A DNA stretch of 12,415 nucleotides, from assembly GCA_964393185.1 (NCBI GenBank), contig CAYMSO010000017.1:1-12415 (forward strand). The letters run 5' to 3'. Positions 1 through 9,500 of the stretch are shown piece by piece (position 1 is the first letter of the stretch; each line of letters opens with the position of its first letter). The stretch is from CAYMSO01 sp964393185 (GTDB taxonomy: Bacteria; Patescibacteriota; Dojkabacteria; J137). The notes under the pieces are model-generated. The model worked only from the letters and a program-made list of their open reading frames with translations. It did no database searches and was not told where the DNA came from. The translations under genes and the position numbers were made by a program.

Positions 1-184
1 CTATGCCTGTTAAGGGAAGGGTTCTAAAAATCATCAAATAGTTGCGAAGCAATCCTTAAAATTGAAGCCAAACTTTTTGTTTCTTTTTCATTAATGGCGA
101 TTGAATGTTGAAAAAGAACGTAGCTCATTTGTTGACAGAAATAGGTAGCTCAGAGGTATATTTAAACATTATTAATTAGTAATT
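1..184. other. Left-edge leader without a confident gene
   Basis: No convincing gene lies here. One short minus-strand frame at 128-24 could encode 34 residues (begins MSYVLFQHS, ends in TAG). It is preceded by another tiny frame whose TGA stop overlaps its ATG. These could be remnants of a broken gene or chance frames, and I give them little weight. The right half holds the promoter candidate for the 185-427 gene and an 8-base direct repeat. Confidence 0.4.
132..162 (+). promoter_or_regulatory. Putative sigma70-type promoter for the 185-427 gene
   Basis: A perfect TTGACA box at 132-137 is followed after 19 bases by TATATT at 157-162, which matches the -10 consensus at five of six positions. 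The spacer is two bases longer than ideal. Transcription would start near 169, leaving a leader of about 16 bases before the ATG at 185. The sequence GTAGCTCA occurs at 120-127 and again at 145-152; the second copy sits between the two boxes, where a regulator could bind. Only the boxes are seen; activity is inferred. Confidence 0.5.
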
Positions 185-427
185 ATGGAAATTGATATTT
201 TAGACATACAATATTTTCTAGAAAATTGTGAACATCAAAACAACCTTACTTCAAAAGAATTCGAGTTGGTAGAAGAGTACGCAAAAACTAACTTTCGAGA
301 ATCTTTTGAAGAGTTTATTAAGCAAAATAATTATGAATCTTCTAATCTGGTATTCAGGATTAAAGAGACTGTTATTGGATATAAGAATTTTATGAAAGGA
401 ATGCAGGCTATAAAGCATAAGTCTTGA
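185..427 (+). CDS. Small acidic protein of unknown function
   Basis: An 80-residue protein that I do not recognise. It is rich in Glu, Lys, Asn and Phe, has no signal peptide or membrane segment, and looks mostly helical (for example EFELVEEYAKTNFRESFEEF at residues 25-44). The ATG is preceded by an AT-rich leader without a Shine-Dalgarno sequence, and a good promoter candidate lies about 25-50 bases upstream. It ends in TGA 22 bases before the end of the large minus-strand STAND gene, so the two converge. A role next to the defence operon (regulator, inhibitor or unrelated boundary gene) is possible, but nothing in the sequence shows it. No hairpin terminator is visible between the two stops. 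Confidence 0.6.
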   Translation: MEIDILDIQYFLENCEHQNNLTSKEFELVEEYAKTNFRESFEEFIKQNNYESSNLVFRIKETVIGYKNFMKGMQAIKHKS

Positions 428-449
428 GAGAATTTTAAAAAGGTGTAGA

Positions 450-3400
450 TTATAAAATATATTCCCTAAGCATATAACCGATTGAAGATCCTTTTAAAAT
501 CATAAAATCGAGCAGTATCAAAACTCTGTCTTTTAAAATTTTTGTTTGTCGAATTTTTTGTTTATTTTCAAAAGTAAATTTCCTTAATATATTTTCTAAA
601 TAATATAAGGTATTGTCATCAATAGGTGATTTAGAAAGCTCTTCATTCTCTTTAACTATGTCAGAGAGCCAAGTAATTCCATCATCTAAATAATGACTTC
701 CTATTCCATTTAATAGTTTGGAAATAGAGTAAAGTGTAGCTTTATTTCCTTTTAATTCCTGTGATATTGATTTGAAGAATGATTTATTTTCATTTTGAAA
801 TGTATCCCACTTCTTAGCCTCTTCTTTCCAAGGGTTAATGCCGAATAGAAAAGCTTTTATCATTCTTTCTAAGTTTCTGCTGCTTTTGTCTTTTTCATAC
901 AATTCTATGAGTTTAGGCTTCAATAAATTCCAAACTGTCCAAAAACTTTCATTCGTTTGTAATCTATCTTGCCCACTTATTATGCTTTCAAAAAACTCTG
1001 AGAGGTCAACCCTCCAATCACCTGAAATCCTTATAAATGGTTCTATAAATTTTGCAATATCTTCTGGCTTTCGTGAAAGTAAAAAATAAGCAAACTTATC
1101 CAGAAATCTAGTTTTTGCTAAGTAATCTGAACCTTTATAATCTTTAATAAAAATCTTATCTACTAATAAAGGTATGATCTGTTCAATATATTTTAAATGT
1201 GATTCTTCATTTGTCCCATTTTGAAATAGATAGAACGAATTAATTAAAGTTCCAACTTTAATTTTTGAAACATCATTCAAGTCTGCGAAGCTCAGTTGAT
1301 TAGTTATAAATTTTTTGTAAATTTCCTTATGTTCTTTAATAAATTGCTTTTTCAACTTTTTGAAATCTACTTCAATGTTTTCTCTTGTAAGAATATAACC
1401 ACCACTAGTTCGTTTAGATCTTTTAAAAAGTTCTGTTTGGTAATAGTCTCTTCTTAATTTACTATATTCATCCTTTAGTAATAAATAACCTAATACTAAT
1501 GATTCGGTATCTTCTTTTGCTATTTCCCAAAAGTGATTGACTATTGTAGAAATAGCATAGTCACAAACTCTTGTATTTGCCATATTTATAGGAGAATCAT
1601 CAAACAGTGTGAAAAGTAGATACTCTTTTATAGCTTCTCTGCCTTTATCAAAATGTTGATATATTGTAGGGAGTGATGATAAAGCTGACGAAAATCCACT
1701 AGTGATTGGATATCTAAAATTAGTGTGTAGAGATAACTCCATAAACTCCAAAACTACATCTTTACAGAAAGTCTTTTCCTCTTGCGTTAATTCATTGAAA
1801 TGATCTTTTAGTAAAGTGCTGCATACTGTTACAGGAGTTGAATGATTCATTAGGTAAAAATCAGATTCATGTTTGCTTCTAAGTCCCTTTAATATTTCTT
1901 TAACTTCTTCGATTACATGTTTAATATTACCTTCATACTGATTATATTCTTTATATTTAAGATCACCCTCAGATTTTAATGAAGACCAATTACGTATAGG
2001 AATATATTTCATTCTTTCAGAAGATTGTTTTAATGCTTCTTCGCTATATGTTTTTAAATTCTTATCAATTTGAGGATTAAATTCTAAAACAACACCTTCT
2101 TCTGTCTCCTTAGTCTCAGGTTTCATTTTTCTTCTATCCATTCTTGCTAAGAAAAGTCTCCATGTTTTATCTTCTTTGGTTTGCTTTTCCTCAGAAGGAA
2201 GTTCTTTGTAATGTGCATCTAATATAGACCAAAGAATACTTTGTTTCTCACTAGACTCTTTATCATCTTCCTTTTCAAATTTGAAAAACTGATAATATAA
2301 ACAAAGATTTTCTAGTGTCCAAGCTCTATGTTTATCATCACAAACTTTAATACGCTCATTTTCATGTATCTGGTTTTGAGAGATACTACCAAAAGAGTTC
2401 TGTAAAGAAAGTAGCTGTGATTTTTGTCCCTGATCTAATATAAGTCTATTTGTATCAAATAAAAAAAATTCTTTTGTTTGAAATAATAACTTTGCTACAT
2501 TGAAGGTCTTTGCTGGATATTTTAGAACAATACTAACTACTAGTGCTGAAATTGAAGCAGATTTAGAATTTTTTAATAAATACATCAGCCAGCTCTCTAG
2601 TACTTTGGCTGGCGTTCCTTCTCCTTTTTCCAAAAAGAACTTTTCTAAAGCCATATGCATAGATTCTAATACATGTGGGGCTACCTGTGTTCCTCTGTAA
2701 ATACACCATATCCGATTGCTAATAAATTGTTTTATCGTTTTACCATCTTCTAGTATTACCTCAATTTCTTGAACTTCATATTTGGCAAACTCAGATTTTG
2801 CAAATGCACTAACAGTTCTATTGGTAAATTCAAGTATAAAGTCAACTGTTGATTTTAAATCAGATTGCAGAAGCCAAAGGATCGGGGTTTGATATGAACT
2901 TGCAGGAAAGTAGTCTCTGTGATTGCTTTCAATTCCAAAATGCTCTTCAATATCCATACGTCCACCATATGGATCTTTTTTCTTAGGGTTATCCGTCCAG
3001 AATAGATTGGCAAGTTCTATTACTTTTTTAGGAATTGCACTAGCCGAATGAATACTATCTAACTCCCCAAGCATCTCTGAAGAGAGATGGTAATAAGGAT
3101 CTCTATGGTGCTTCCAGTTGTTTTCAATTACTTGATCTATAATTGAACTTAATTCCTCTTTAATTTCGTACGCCCCATATAGAATGGTTTTAATAATTTT
3201 CTTTAACGTCTCATCCTCTGAAATATAATGATCGGAATCCATTAACCACTGATAGAATTTTAATGCTATTAAACTTGCAAGTTTAGTAGTATTTCCTGAT
3301 TTGTATTTACTATTCCAATCTGAAATTATAGGTAGTATAAATCCAACATTCTCAATTTCTATTTTATCTATATTGTCAAAAACAAATTTTATTAATACGC

Positions 3401-5198
3401 TCCAACCAGAACCTTTTGGTTTTGTTAATACATATTTCAAAGTTAACAGATTTATATCTTTCTCACCTAATAATCCAATAATTTCATTATCCACTTCCTT
3501 GCAAGCAATCCTTAGAAGAAATGATATTTTCTTTAGCAATTCAAATTTATCTTTTAGAAGATTCTCTTTATTATCTATAAAAAAAAATTCTGAATATTCA
3601 GAAAGAATTATTGCTGTTAATAGTTCATCTTTCCAGAAAGATTCAATTTCTTCTGATTCAATTGTTTCATTAATGAAATCAGATTCTTTTTTCTCACTTA
3701 TAAGCTGATCTGATATCCAGTTACGAAAAGCTCTACGAGTTGGAAGATTAGAGCCAATATTAGTAAAAAAATTAGCTACTGAAGATCTATTGGTAAATGA
3801 TCTTTGGATATATTTTTCAAGTGCCCATTCTTCATATAAATCATGGGTAATAAAATAACCATTGTTACTGTCATATGCAATAATTCCATCTTTAAGTAAC
3901 TCATCATCTAAAATTTCCTTATCCTCTGTTGGTGAGGTAAAGAATACTCCTTTTGATGTTCTATCTACAGCCATATTTATTAAACATTCTGCTCTTGCTG
4001 GTTTAGATTTCTTTATTAGCTTATCCCATAAAGTATCTCTGAATTTAGAATAACTACTATCCTTGGGCTGACCAATAAGTAAGTATTCATTTAAGTAAAA
4101 GGGATTTCTTACCAATTCAAGAAGTCTTGAATCATTAGGAAGCTCTAAAGAGTAATCGTTCGCTACCTTTTTTAGTTCTGATTCATTTAAGTTTTCAACT
4201 CGAATATGCTTAGGAATTAATTGATAGATTTCAGCAAGTTGATAGTTTAAATCTTCAAGATAGTTATCTCTTGTAGTAAGAATAATTTGCCATCCATTCT
4301 CGATAAATATACCTAAAAATTCTTTGAATGGTTCAGTATTTTTCAAATCTAAAAGCCTCTCAGCAGAATCTATCACTGCTATCTTCTGGGTCTCCTCAGC
4401 ATGTGATCTTAGAAAATCTTCATAATCTATACCTCTAAAAAAGCTATCCAAATTTGGTAGTTCAAATTCATTCGCTTTGAATACATAGAAAGGTATGGAA
4501 TCTTCCAGTTCTTCATATAATTGTTTTATTAATGCGGTTTTTCCTACACCAGCATTACCGCTAAGAATAGCTACTTGGTCTAAATTATTCTTCAATTCTT
4601 GAAGTGCAGTTGCCCTATCAAGAGTAATATCTTGTTTATTGAACTTAATACTGGTTCTTATTTGTTTTAATATGTTTTGAGTGTGTCTACGAAAATTTTT
4701 TACTAGCTGAATTACACCATCATCTAAAGAAAAGAAGTGCTGTGCAATAATTTCATTGTCTATTGAAACAAATGGTGACTCAAAGAAACTAGCACCTTTC
4801 CATATAATTTCAACTCCCTTATCCTTTGCGAAATCTTCAACCTTTTTCTGTGTCTTAGATATTCGTTTAGTTTTACTACTACTCTCAGTCCAATCAATTG
4901 GTGAATAAAAACATATTTTTACTAATTCAGGATTCTTATTTTTTGCAGTCTCTATTTTTTCAATAAATTCATCTGTATGAGCAGATAGTTTATCTTCATA
5001 AAATTTGGCTTCCCATCCAATATGATCTTTTCCTACTTGAATAGGATTTGTTTCTATTCCTGCTTGATTAACATAACGAAATATACCGCCAGATATATTA
5101 TTTTCTTTACAAAATAGTAAATAACTAAACCACTCAAAAGCTGATTGGGGATTTTCACTATATTTAGCTTTAAATTTACTCCAATCAGGTTTTATCAT
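450..5198 (-). CDS. Avs-like STAND NTPase with N-terminal PD-(D/E)XK-type nuclease domain
   Basis: A 1582-residue intact protein with three parts. Residues 1-155 look like a PD-(D/E)XK (Mrr/Cap4-like) nuclease: a Phe-Glu helix at 21-22, then GIET at 47-50, Asp58 and the core Glu63-Ala-Lys65 in the context IGWEAKFYED. Residues about 190-465 form a STAND NTPase: Walker A GNAGVGKT at 214-221, Walker B IAVIDSAE at 273-280, a sensor strand IILTTRDN at 305-312, an RNPF motif at 364-367, and a winged-helix-like HDLYEEWAL at 452-460. The remaining 1100 or so residues lack motifs I recognise and look like helical repeats, the usual target-sensing part. In the Avs family, binding of a conserved phage protein drives oligomerisation and activates the nuclease. 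Size and order resemble Mrr-type Avs proteins; the exact subtype and trigger are unknown. The ATG overlaps the TGA of res (ATGA). Confidence 0.8.
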   Translation of the reverse strand: MIKPDWSKFKAKYSENPQSAFEWFSYLLFCKENNISGGIFRYVNQAGIETNPIQVGKDHIGWEAKFYEDKLSAHTDEFIEKIETAKNKNPELVKICFYSPIDWTESSSKTKRISKTQKKVEDFAKDKGVEIIWKGASFFESPFVSIDNEIIAQHFFSLDDGVIQLVKNFRRHTQNILKQIRTSIKFNKQDITLDRATALQELKNNLDQVAILSGNAGVGKTALIKQLYEELEDSIPFYVFKANEFELPNLDSFFRGIDYEDFLRSHAEETQKIAVIDSAERLLDLKNTEPFKEFLGIFIENGWQIILTTRDNYLEDLNYQLAEIYQLIPKHIRVENLNESELKKVANDYSLELPNDSRLLELVRNPFYLNEYLLIGQPKDSSYSKFRDTLWDKLIKKSKPARAECLINMAVDRTSKGVFFTSPTEDKEILDDELLKDGIIAYDSNNGYFITHDLYEEWALEKYIQRSFTNRSSVANFFTNIGSNLPTRRAFRNWISDQLISEKKESDFINETIESEEIESFWKDELLTAIILSEYSEFFFIDNKENLLKDKFELLKKISFLLRIACKEVDNEIIGLLGEKDINLLTLKYVLTKPKGSGWSVLIKFVFDNIDKIEIENVGFILPIISDWNSKYKSGNTTKLASLIALKFYQWLMDSDHYISEDETLKKIIKTILYGAYEIKEELSSIIDQVIENNWKHHRDPYYHLSSEMLGELDSIHSASAIPKKVIELANLFWTDNPKKKDPYGGRMDIEEHFGIESNHRDYFPASSYQTPILWLLQSDLKSTVDFILEFTNRTVSAFAKSEFAKYEVQEIEVILEDGKTIKQFISNRIWCIYRGTQVAPHVLESMHMALEKFFLEKGEGTPAKVLESWLMYLLKNSKSASISALVVSIVLKYPAKTFNVAKLLFQTKEFFLFDTNRLILDQGQKSQLLSLQNSFGSISQNQIHENERIKVCDDKHRAWTLENLCLYYQFFKFEKEDDKESSEKQSILWSILDAHYKELPSEEKQTKEDKTWRLFLARMDRRKMKPETKETEEGVVLEFNPQIDKNLKTYSEEALKQSSERMKYIPIRNWSSLKSEGDLKYKEYNQYEGNIKHVIEEVKEILKGLRSKHESDFYLMNHSTPVTVCSTLLKDHFNELTQEEKTFCKDVVLEFMELSLHTNFRYPITSGFSSALSSLPTIYQHFDKGREAIKEYLLFTLFDDSPINMANTRVCDYAISTIVNHFWEIAKEDTESLVLGYLLLKDEYSKLRRDYYQTELFKRSKRTSGGYILTRENIEVDFKKLKKQFIKEHKEIYKKFITNQLSFADLNDVSKIKVGTLINSFYLFQNGTNEESHLKYIEQIIPLLVDKIFIKDYKGSDYLAKTRFLDKFAYFLLSRKPEDIAKFIEPFIRISGDWRVDLSEFFESIISGQDRLQTNESFWTVWNLLKPKLIELYEKDKSSRNLERMIKAFLFGINPWKEEAKKWDTFQNENKSFFKSISQELKGNKATLYSISKLLNGIGSHYLDDGITWLSDIVKENEELSKSPIDDNTLYYLENILRKFTFENKQKIRQTKILKDRVLILLDFMILKGSSIGYMLREYIL

Positions 5199-7798
5199 AA
5201 TGCTTTAATGACGTTAATTATTTCTTCAATTAAATAACTTCCATCAACTTTAGTTCCTTTGAAGACCATAAAGTATCTGTAATCATTTCCTGCTTTTCTT
5301 TCCCAAGCTTTACCTAACTCGATTTTTCTTTCAGTATCACTGTTATCTCGATCATCACCTTTTACTTCTAATAAGATCTTCTTGTTTGATTTTGTTACAA
5401 TTAAAAAATCTGGATAATGATTTACAAATCCATTGATAAAGAAGCCCTTTCTTTCAGGAATTCTATGCCAGAATAATATGTTCTCAAGTGAAGAGAGCTT
5501 TGTTATTACCTCCAATTCTAATGAATTCATGTCTGAATATTCAGCTACATATAGAGAATTGGATATTGAATCAAATTGATTTACTGGATTTATTTCTTCT
5601 GGAAGAATGTAGTTAGGCTTAATAATTATCTGATCGCTATCAAGGAATTGCCTAAATGCTTTTGCTTTATGTGCATTTGCTAGATTTTCAATATGCTTTT
5701 TGATTTTTACAGTATAAATACCTGTGTTTGCCTTAAGTTCAGTTCTTTGTGCAGAATTTAGACCTTCAATAACTCTTTTTACATATTTTTTTAAACCTTT
5801 ATCATCATATTCACTCATTCCCCCCATATCATTTACGAGCCTATTTGCAAGATAATCATTCTGTCTGTCTTCTGACATATTTTCTACAACTTCCAAAATG
5901 TATTTCGACTCTTCAGATGATAGTTTTCTTTTGACGATTGTATTTTCTCCAGTACGACCTGATGATTCTAAATCAAATTTGTAAATATCTACTGAGATAG
6001 CATCAAAATTTATATTGCTATCCTGATTAACTAAATTGAAGTCATTTATTAGAAGTTTTGGAGTTAGGAATATAAATTCATCATCATCAATCATTTTTAG
6101 GGCTATGTCTTTCTTAAAAAATTGAGGAAGTTTAATACTTTTTGTAATTTCTTTAAATTGATCCTTAATCTCAATTTTATTAATGTTTGCTTTCAGTTCT
6201 GCTACTTGAAAGATGTCGCTACTATCTTCTTTTTTAATAATTTCTTCCATCTCTTCATTCTTTTCTATTGCACTGGAAATGATATTTTCAACAATATTCG
6301 ATTGTTCTTTTATATCAACAGAAGGTTCTGAGAATGAATCTTCTGTAATAAGTGAAAAGATATCTTGGGTATCGTTTGAATCTTGCCTTTCATTAACATT
6401 AGATTTAGTTTGTTCTTTCTCAACTTCTATGAGTTTAGGTTCTTCATTAAGGTTTTTAAAATCTTTTCTTGAAAACCCAGCTTTATTAAGTGCTAATGTA
6501 ATATTATCTAAAGCTTCAAGAAAGAAAGCAGAGGATGTAAAGACATAAGACATATTCAATAATGGATCTCTATGCTTTGTTACATAGGGTTGTCTTAAAA
6601 TTCTACCTAATATTTGTTCTACATCTACTTTTGAACTTCTATTTGCGACACTTGCTAATATATATGCAAAAGGACAATCCCAACCTTCTTTAAGGGCATT
6701 TACAGTAATAATATATCTGACTGGACAGTCTTTACTCATTAAATCTATACTTTTAATCTCATCCTTACTAGCAGTTTTAATTTTTATTTGTTCTTCTAGA
6801 ATACCTTTTTTAATTAATTTCTCCTTAATTCTTTCAAATGTCTCGGAATCATCATTACCTTTTGGCTGTGCTTGAAAGAGTACAATAGGTCTAATATATT
6901 CTCCTCCTGCTTTTTCTTCTGCTATTGCTTTATTTTCCAAATTATTTCTTAATTCATAAGCACTTGTTATAACATCATTTATTTCAGCATGGTTGTATAC
7001 AATTACAGGAAGTTTAACCATGTTTTCCTTCTTTAATTCAATTGAGTCTACATAAGAAATAATATTACTGTTATTTCTTGGTGTTGCTGTTAAATCAAGA
7101 ATGAAGCTTGGGTTTAAGTCTCTAATCATTTCTAAACTTAAATCCGTCTCTGCATTATGACTTTCATCAATGATTACAACTGGATTTAGAGTTTTAATTA
7201 CACTCATTAGTGAAATGTCTTCTGAACTGTAACTATTCTGGAATGATGCTAAGTTTGCATTTTCTTGATAAGCTTTTCGACCTTCTTTATTACCAGTTCT
7301 AAAAGAATCATAACTTATAACCATTATTGAAAGTTGTTCTTTTACACTTGTTGAATTAAATCCCTTTCCCATCAATAAATCACCTTTACTAAATACTTCA
7401 ACAGCGGAATTAAAGTGTGAATTTATCTTTTGTCTGTAAGGATGATCTGAATCAGAGAGATTATTCAGTGTTTGCTCTAAAATTGTATTTGAGGGAACTA
7501 ACCAGACAACTGCTTTAGTTTGAGTAATTGGAAGATAATCAAAAATTGTTTTGATAGCATTACTTGCAATAAATGTCTTTCCTCCTGCTGTGGGAACTTT
7601 TACACAAACATGAGGTACTCTTTTTATGTTGTCTTTATAGGCATCAATACCATTACTATTACCTACACTTTTAACTAAGACACCTTTATTATTCCAATAT
7701 TTTTGGAATGCTTCTAAAGGATTACTGAATTTTATTAATGTATTACAAAATTCAGTTAGATCATTTATTACCTGTTTTTGATATTGTTTTAGTTCCAT
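5195..7798 (-). CDS. res: Type III restriction enzyme Res subunit (SF2 helicase-nuclease)
   Basis: An 867-residue protein, the ATP-dependent translocase and nuclease partner of Mod; the complex cuts unmodified foreign DNA. The SF2 helicase core has Walker A VPTAGGKT at 68-75, DESH at 211-214, TATP at 237-240, motif V NALKEGWDCPF at 367-377 and motif VI QILGRILRQP at 395-404. A charged, Ser/Glu/Lys-rich stretch around 445-535 probably forms a flexible linker. The C-terminal PD-(D/E)XK nuclease is intact: Pro796-Asp797 in HYPDF, then Glu811-Val-Lys813 in LLEVKGDD. The protein is somewhat shorter than classical EcoP15I-type Res. It starts 17 bases after the mod stop, without a Shine-Dalgarno sequence, and its TGA stop overlaps the start of the STAND gene. 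All key motifs are present, so I expect an active enzyme. Confidence 0.93.
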   Translation of the reverse strand: MELKQYQKQVINDLTEFCNTLIKFSNPLEAFQKYWNNKGVLVKSVGNSNGIDAYKDNIKRVPHVCVKVPTAGGKTFIASNAIKTIFDYLPITQTKAVVWLVPSNTILEQTLNNLSDSDHPYRQKINSHFNSAVEVFSKGDLLMGKGFNSTSVKEQLSIMVISYDSFRTGNKEGRKAYQENANLASFQNSYSSEDISLMSVIKTLNPVVIIDESHNAETDLSLEMIRDLNPSFILDLTATPRNNSNIISYVDSIELKKENMVKLPVIVYNHAEINDVITSAYELRNNLENKAIAEEKAGGEYIRPIVLFQAQPKGNDDSETFERIKEKLIKKGILEEQIKIKTASKDEIKSIDLMSKDCPVRYIITVNALKEGWDCPFAYILASVANRSSKVDVEQILGRILRQPYVTKHRDPLLNMSYVFTSSAFFLEALDNITLALNKAGFSRKDFKNLNEEPKLIEVEKEQTKSNVNERQDSNDTQDIFSLITEDSFSEPSVDIKEQSNIVENIISSAIEKNEEMEEIIKKEDSSDIFQVAELKANINKIEIKDQFKEITKSIKLPQFFKKDIALKMIDDDEFIFLTPKLLINDFNLVNQDSNINFDAISVDIYKFDLESSGRTGENTIVKRKLSSEESKYILEVVENMSEDRQNDYLANRLVNDMGGMSEYDDKGLKKYVKRVIEGLNSAQRTELKANTGIYTVKIKKHIENLANAHKAKAFRQFLDSDQIIIKPNYILPEEINPVNQFDSISNSLYVAEYSDMNSLELEVITKLSSLENILFWHRIPERKGFFINGFVNHYPDFLIVTKSNKKILLEVKGDDRDNSDTERKIELGKAWERKAGNDYRYFMVFKGTKVDGSYLIEEIINVIKAL

Positions 7799-7815
7799 AA
7801 TTTAAACTTTTAAAT

Positions 7816-9468
7816 TTATATTTTTATGATATCTCTAGGAATTTTCTTAAAAGTAATATTTAATTTACTTAAGATGTCATCCTCAACAACACATTTATCT
7901 GCATAAATCACATAATTATCTGCTTTTATTTCAAGTGAATTTATAAAACTTCTATCTAATGTAGTAACTAAATCTTTTTGGTAGTAAAAGAAATATGCTA
8001 CATTATTCTTTTTTCCTAGATAATATTCATTTCTTGGATTTATCGAAAATCCGTTGTGTGTTCTTGTTTCAGAGTAATAAACATACTTTCTTATATCATT
8101 AATTGATTGATTTTCATTAATATCTCCATCAACATTAAAGAGTGGATCATCAAGTTCAAGAAATTCAAAATCTCCTCCTATCCCTTCTGTTTTCTTATTC
8201 CCTTCTCCATAGCCATCAATTACTCGTTTTATCCTTTCTGCTGTTGTTGATTCTGCATAGTCTTCTAACTCAATTAAAATATAATTCCTATTGCCTCCGT
8301 CTTTTGCATTTAACTCCATAACTGCATGAGCAGTTGTACCTGATCCAGCAAATGAATCCAGAATAATAGAATCTTTATCGGTTGCTTGTTCTAAGCAATA
8401 TTTTAAAAGCTCGATAGATTTTGGTGTATCAAATGATCTACCGCCAAATATCTTTTTTAATTGTAAAGTACCTGCTTCACTTGAGAAATCCGTGCCAAAC
8501 CAAAAAGATTTTGGTTTTATACGTTTTTCTTCTCCATTTTTATTAAGGTAATCTTTCTGAAAGATATCATACTCATTCCTCCCCTTAACCATTGATACAA
8601 ATAATTCATCAAGTCTATTTTCAGAAGTTTCCTTACCCCATCTCCACCGACCTTCGCTACCATCAGAAAGTTTAGGTAGTATCTCAGCATCATTTTTAGA
8701 TGTAGGGGATAATGATAGGGTCTTTGATTCTATGTTGTAATAAAATGGATAAAACATATTAGGTCGATCTTCTCTTCTTGCACCTGACCCTCTTTTTCTT
8801 AATCCCTGTAATCTATAATGACCTTTTTCATCTTTCTTCTTATATTCCCCAGCGTAATCTTCTGGAAGAGGTACTCCATGAGTTTTGAAGTTTCCTTTAT
8901 GAAATATAACTAGTGATTCATGTGCAGTTGCTATATATTTATCATCGCTTCTTCCTTTGAAATTATTTACAACAGCAACATTTGCAATAAAATTTGAATT
9001 TCCAAATATCTCACCTAATATTAGTATCAAATTTGCTAATTCGTTATCGTCAATACTTACAAATATTACTCCATCTGGTGACAATAATTTATGTAAAAGC
9101 TTTAGTCGAGGGTACATCATGCAAAGCCATTTATCATGTCTTGTTAAATCTTCGCCTTCTTTTCCTACAACTTCCCCAAGCCATTTCTTGATTTTAGGAT
9201 GATTTACATTATCATTATAGACCCAACTTTCATTACCTGTATTATATGGAGGATCTATATAGATACACTTTATCTTACCTTCATATTCTGGTAGTAATGC
9301 CTTTAATGCCTCAAGATTATCTCCATGTATGATTTTATTTTCAGATCTAGTTGAATCAGTTATATTTTCTCCATCCTTATATGTATATTTATGTTTTAAT
9401 ACACGAAAAGGAACATCTAAGTGATGATTAACTACTTTTTCTTTTCCGATCCAATTTAAAACTGCCAT
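7816..9468 (-). CDS. mod: Type III modification methyltransferase Mod (N6-adenine, beta class)
   Basis: A 550-residue site-specific DNA methyltransferase that methylates adenine at N6 in the recognition site and supplies sequence specificity to the Mod-Res complex. The catalytic motif IV DPPYNTGNE at 72-80 comes before the SAM-binding motif I DSFAGSGTT at 371-379, the order of beta-class amino-methyltransferases. Residues about 160-340 between them hold the target-recognition region and cannot be read as a specific site. A C-terminal part (about 440-550) lies beyond the catalytic core. It is the first gene of the operon, 17 bases before res. A TATAAT lies about 32 bases upstream of the ATG; no Shine-Dalgarno sequence is present. 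I see no simple repeats in the gene that would suggest phase variation. The frame is intact. Confidence 0.95.
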   Translation of the reverse strand: MAVLNWIGKEKVVNHHLDVPFRVLKHKYTYKDGENITDSTRSENKIIHGDNLEALKALLPEYEGKIKCIYIDPPYNTGNESWVYNDNVNHPKIKKWLGEVVGKEGEDLTRHDKWLCMMYPRLKLLHKLLSPDGVIFVSIDDNELANLILILGEIFGNSNFIANVAVVNNFKGRSDDKYIATAHESLVIFHKGNFKTHGVPLPEDYAGEYKKKDEKGHYRLQGLRKRGSGARREDRPNMFYPFYYNIESKTLSLSPTSKNDAEILPKLSDGSEGRWRWGKETSENRLDELFVSMVKGRNEYDIFQKDYLNKNGEEKRIKPKSFWFGTDFSSEAGTLQLKKIFGGRSFDTPKSIELLKYCLEQATDKDSIILDSFAGSGTTAHAVMELNAKDGGNRNYILIELEDYAESTTAERIKRVIDGYGEGNKKTEGIGGDFEFLELDDPLFNVDGDINENQSINDIRKYVYYSETRTHNGFSINPRNEYYLGKKNNVAYFFYYQKDLVTTLDRSFINSLEIKADNYVIYADKCVVEDDILSKLNITFKKIPRDIIKI

Positions 9469-9500
9469 TAATTTAATATATTGTGGATAAAACTGAATTG

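Noticed and set aside
24..128. Minus-strand 34-residue frame in the left leader
   Set aside because: It is short, has no start signal, and its upstream neighbour is a 14-codon frame. It may be a remnant, but nothing supports it as a gene.
143..158. tRNA-like D-arm string (AGGTAGCTCAGAGGTA)
   Set aside because: The string resembles the D-arm of many tRNAs, but no acceptor stem, anticodon arm or TTCGA-type T-loop is found at matching distances, and it overlaps the promoter boxes.
2586..2613. Inverted repeat CAGCCA / TGGCTG inside the STAND gene
   Set aside because: A 6-bp stem with a 14-base loop in the middle of an intact coding region, not followed by T residues; likely chance.
6213..6548. 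Longest + strand frames opposite res, STAND and mod (for example 6213-6548 and 3301-3708)
   Set aside because: They lie wholly antisense to genes with conserved motifs, are Ser/Phe/Ile-rich as expected for reverse complements of Glu/Lys-rich AT-rich genes, and show no family features.
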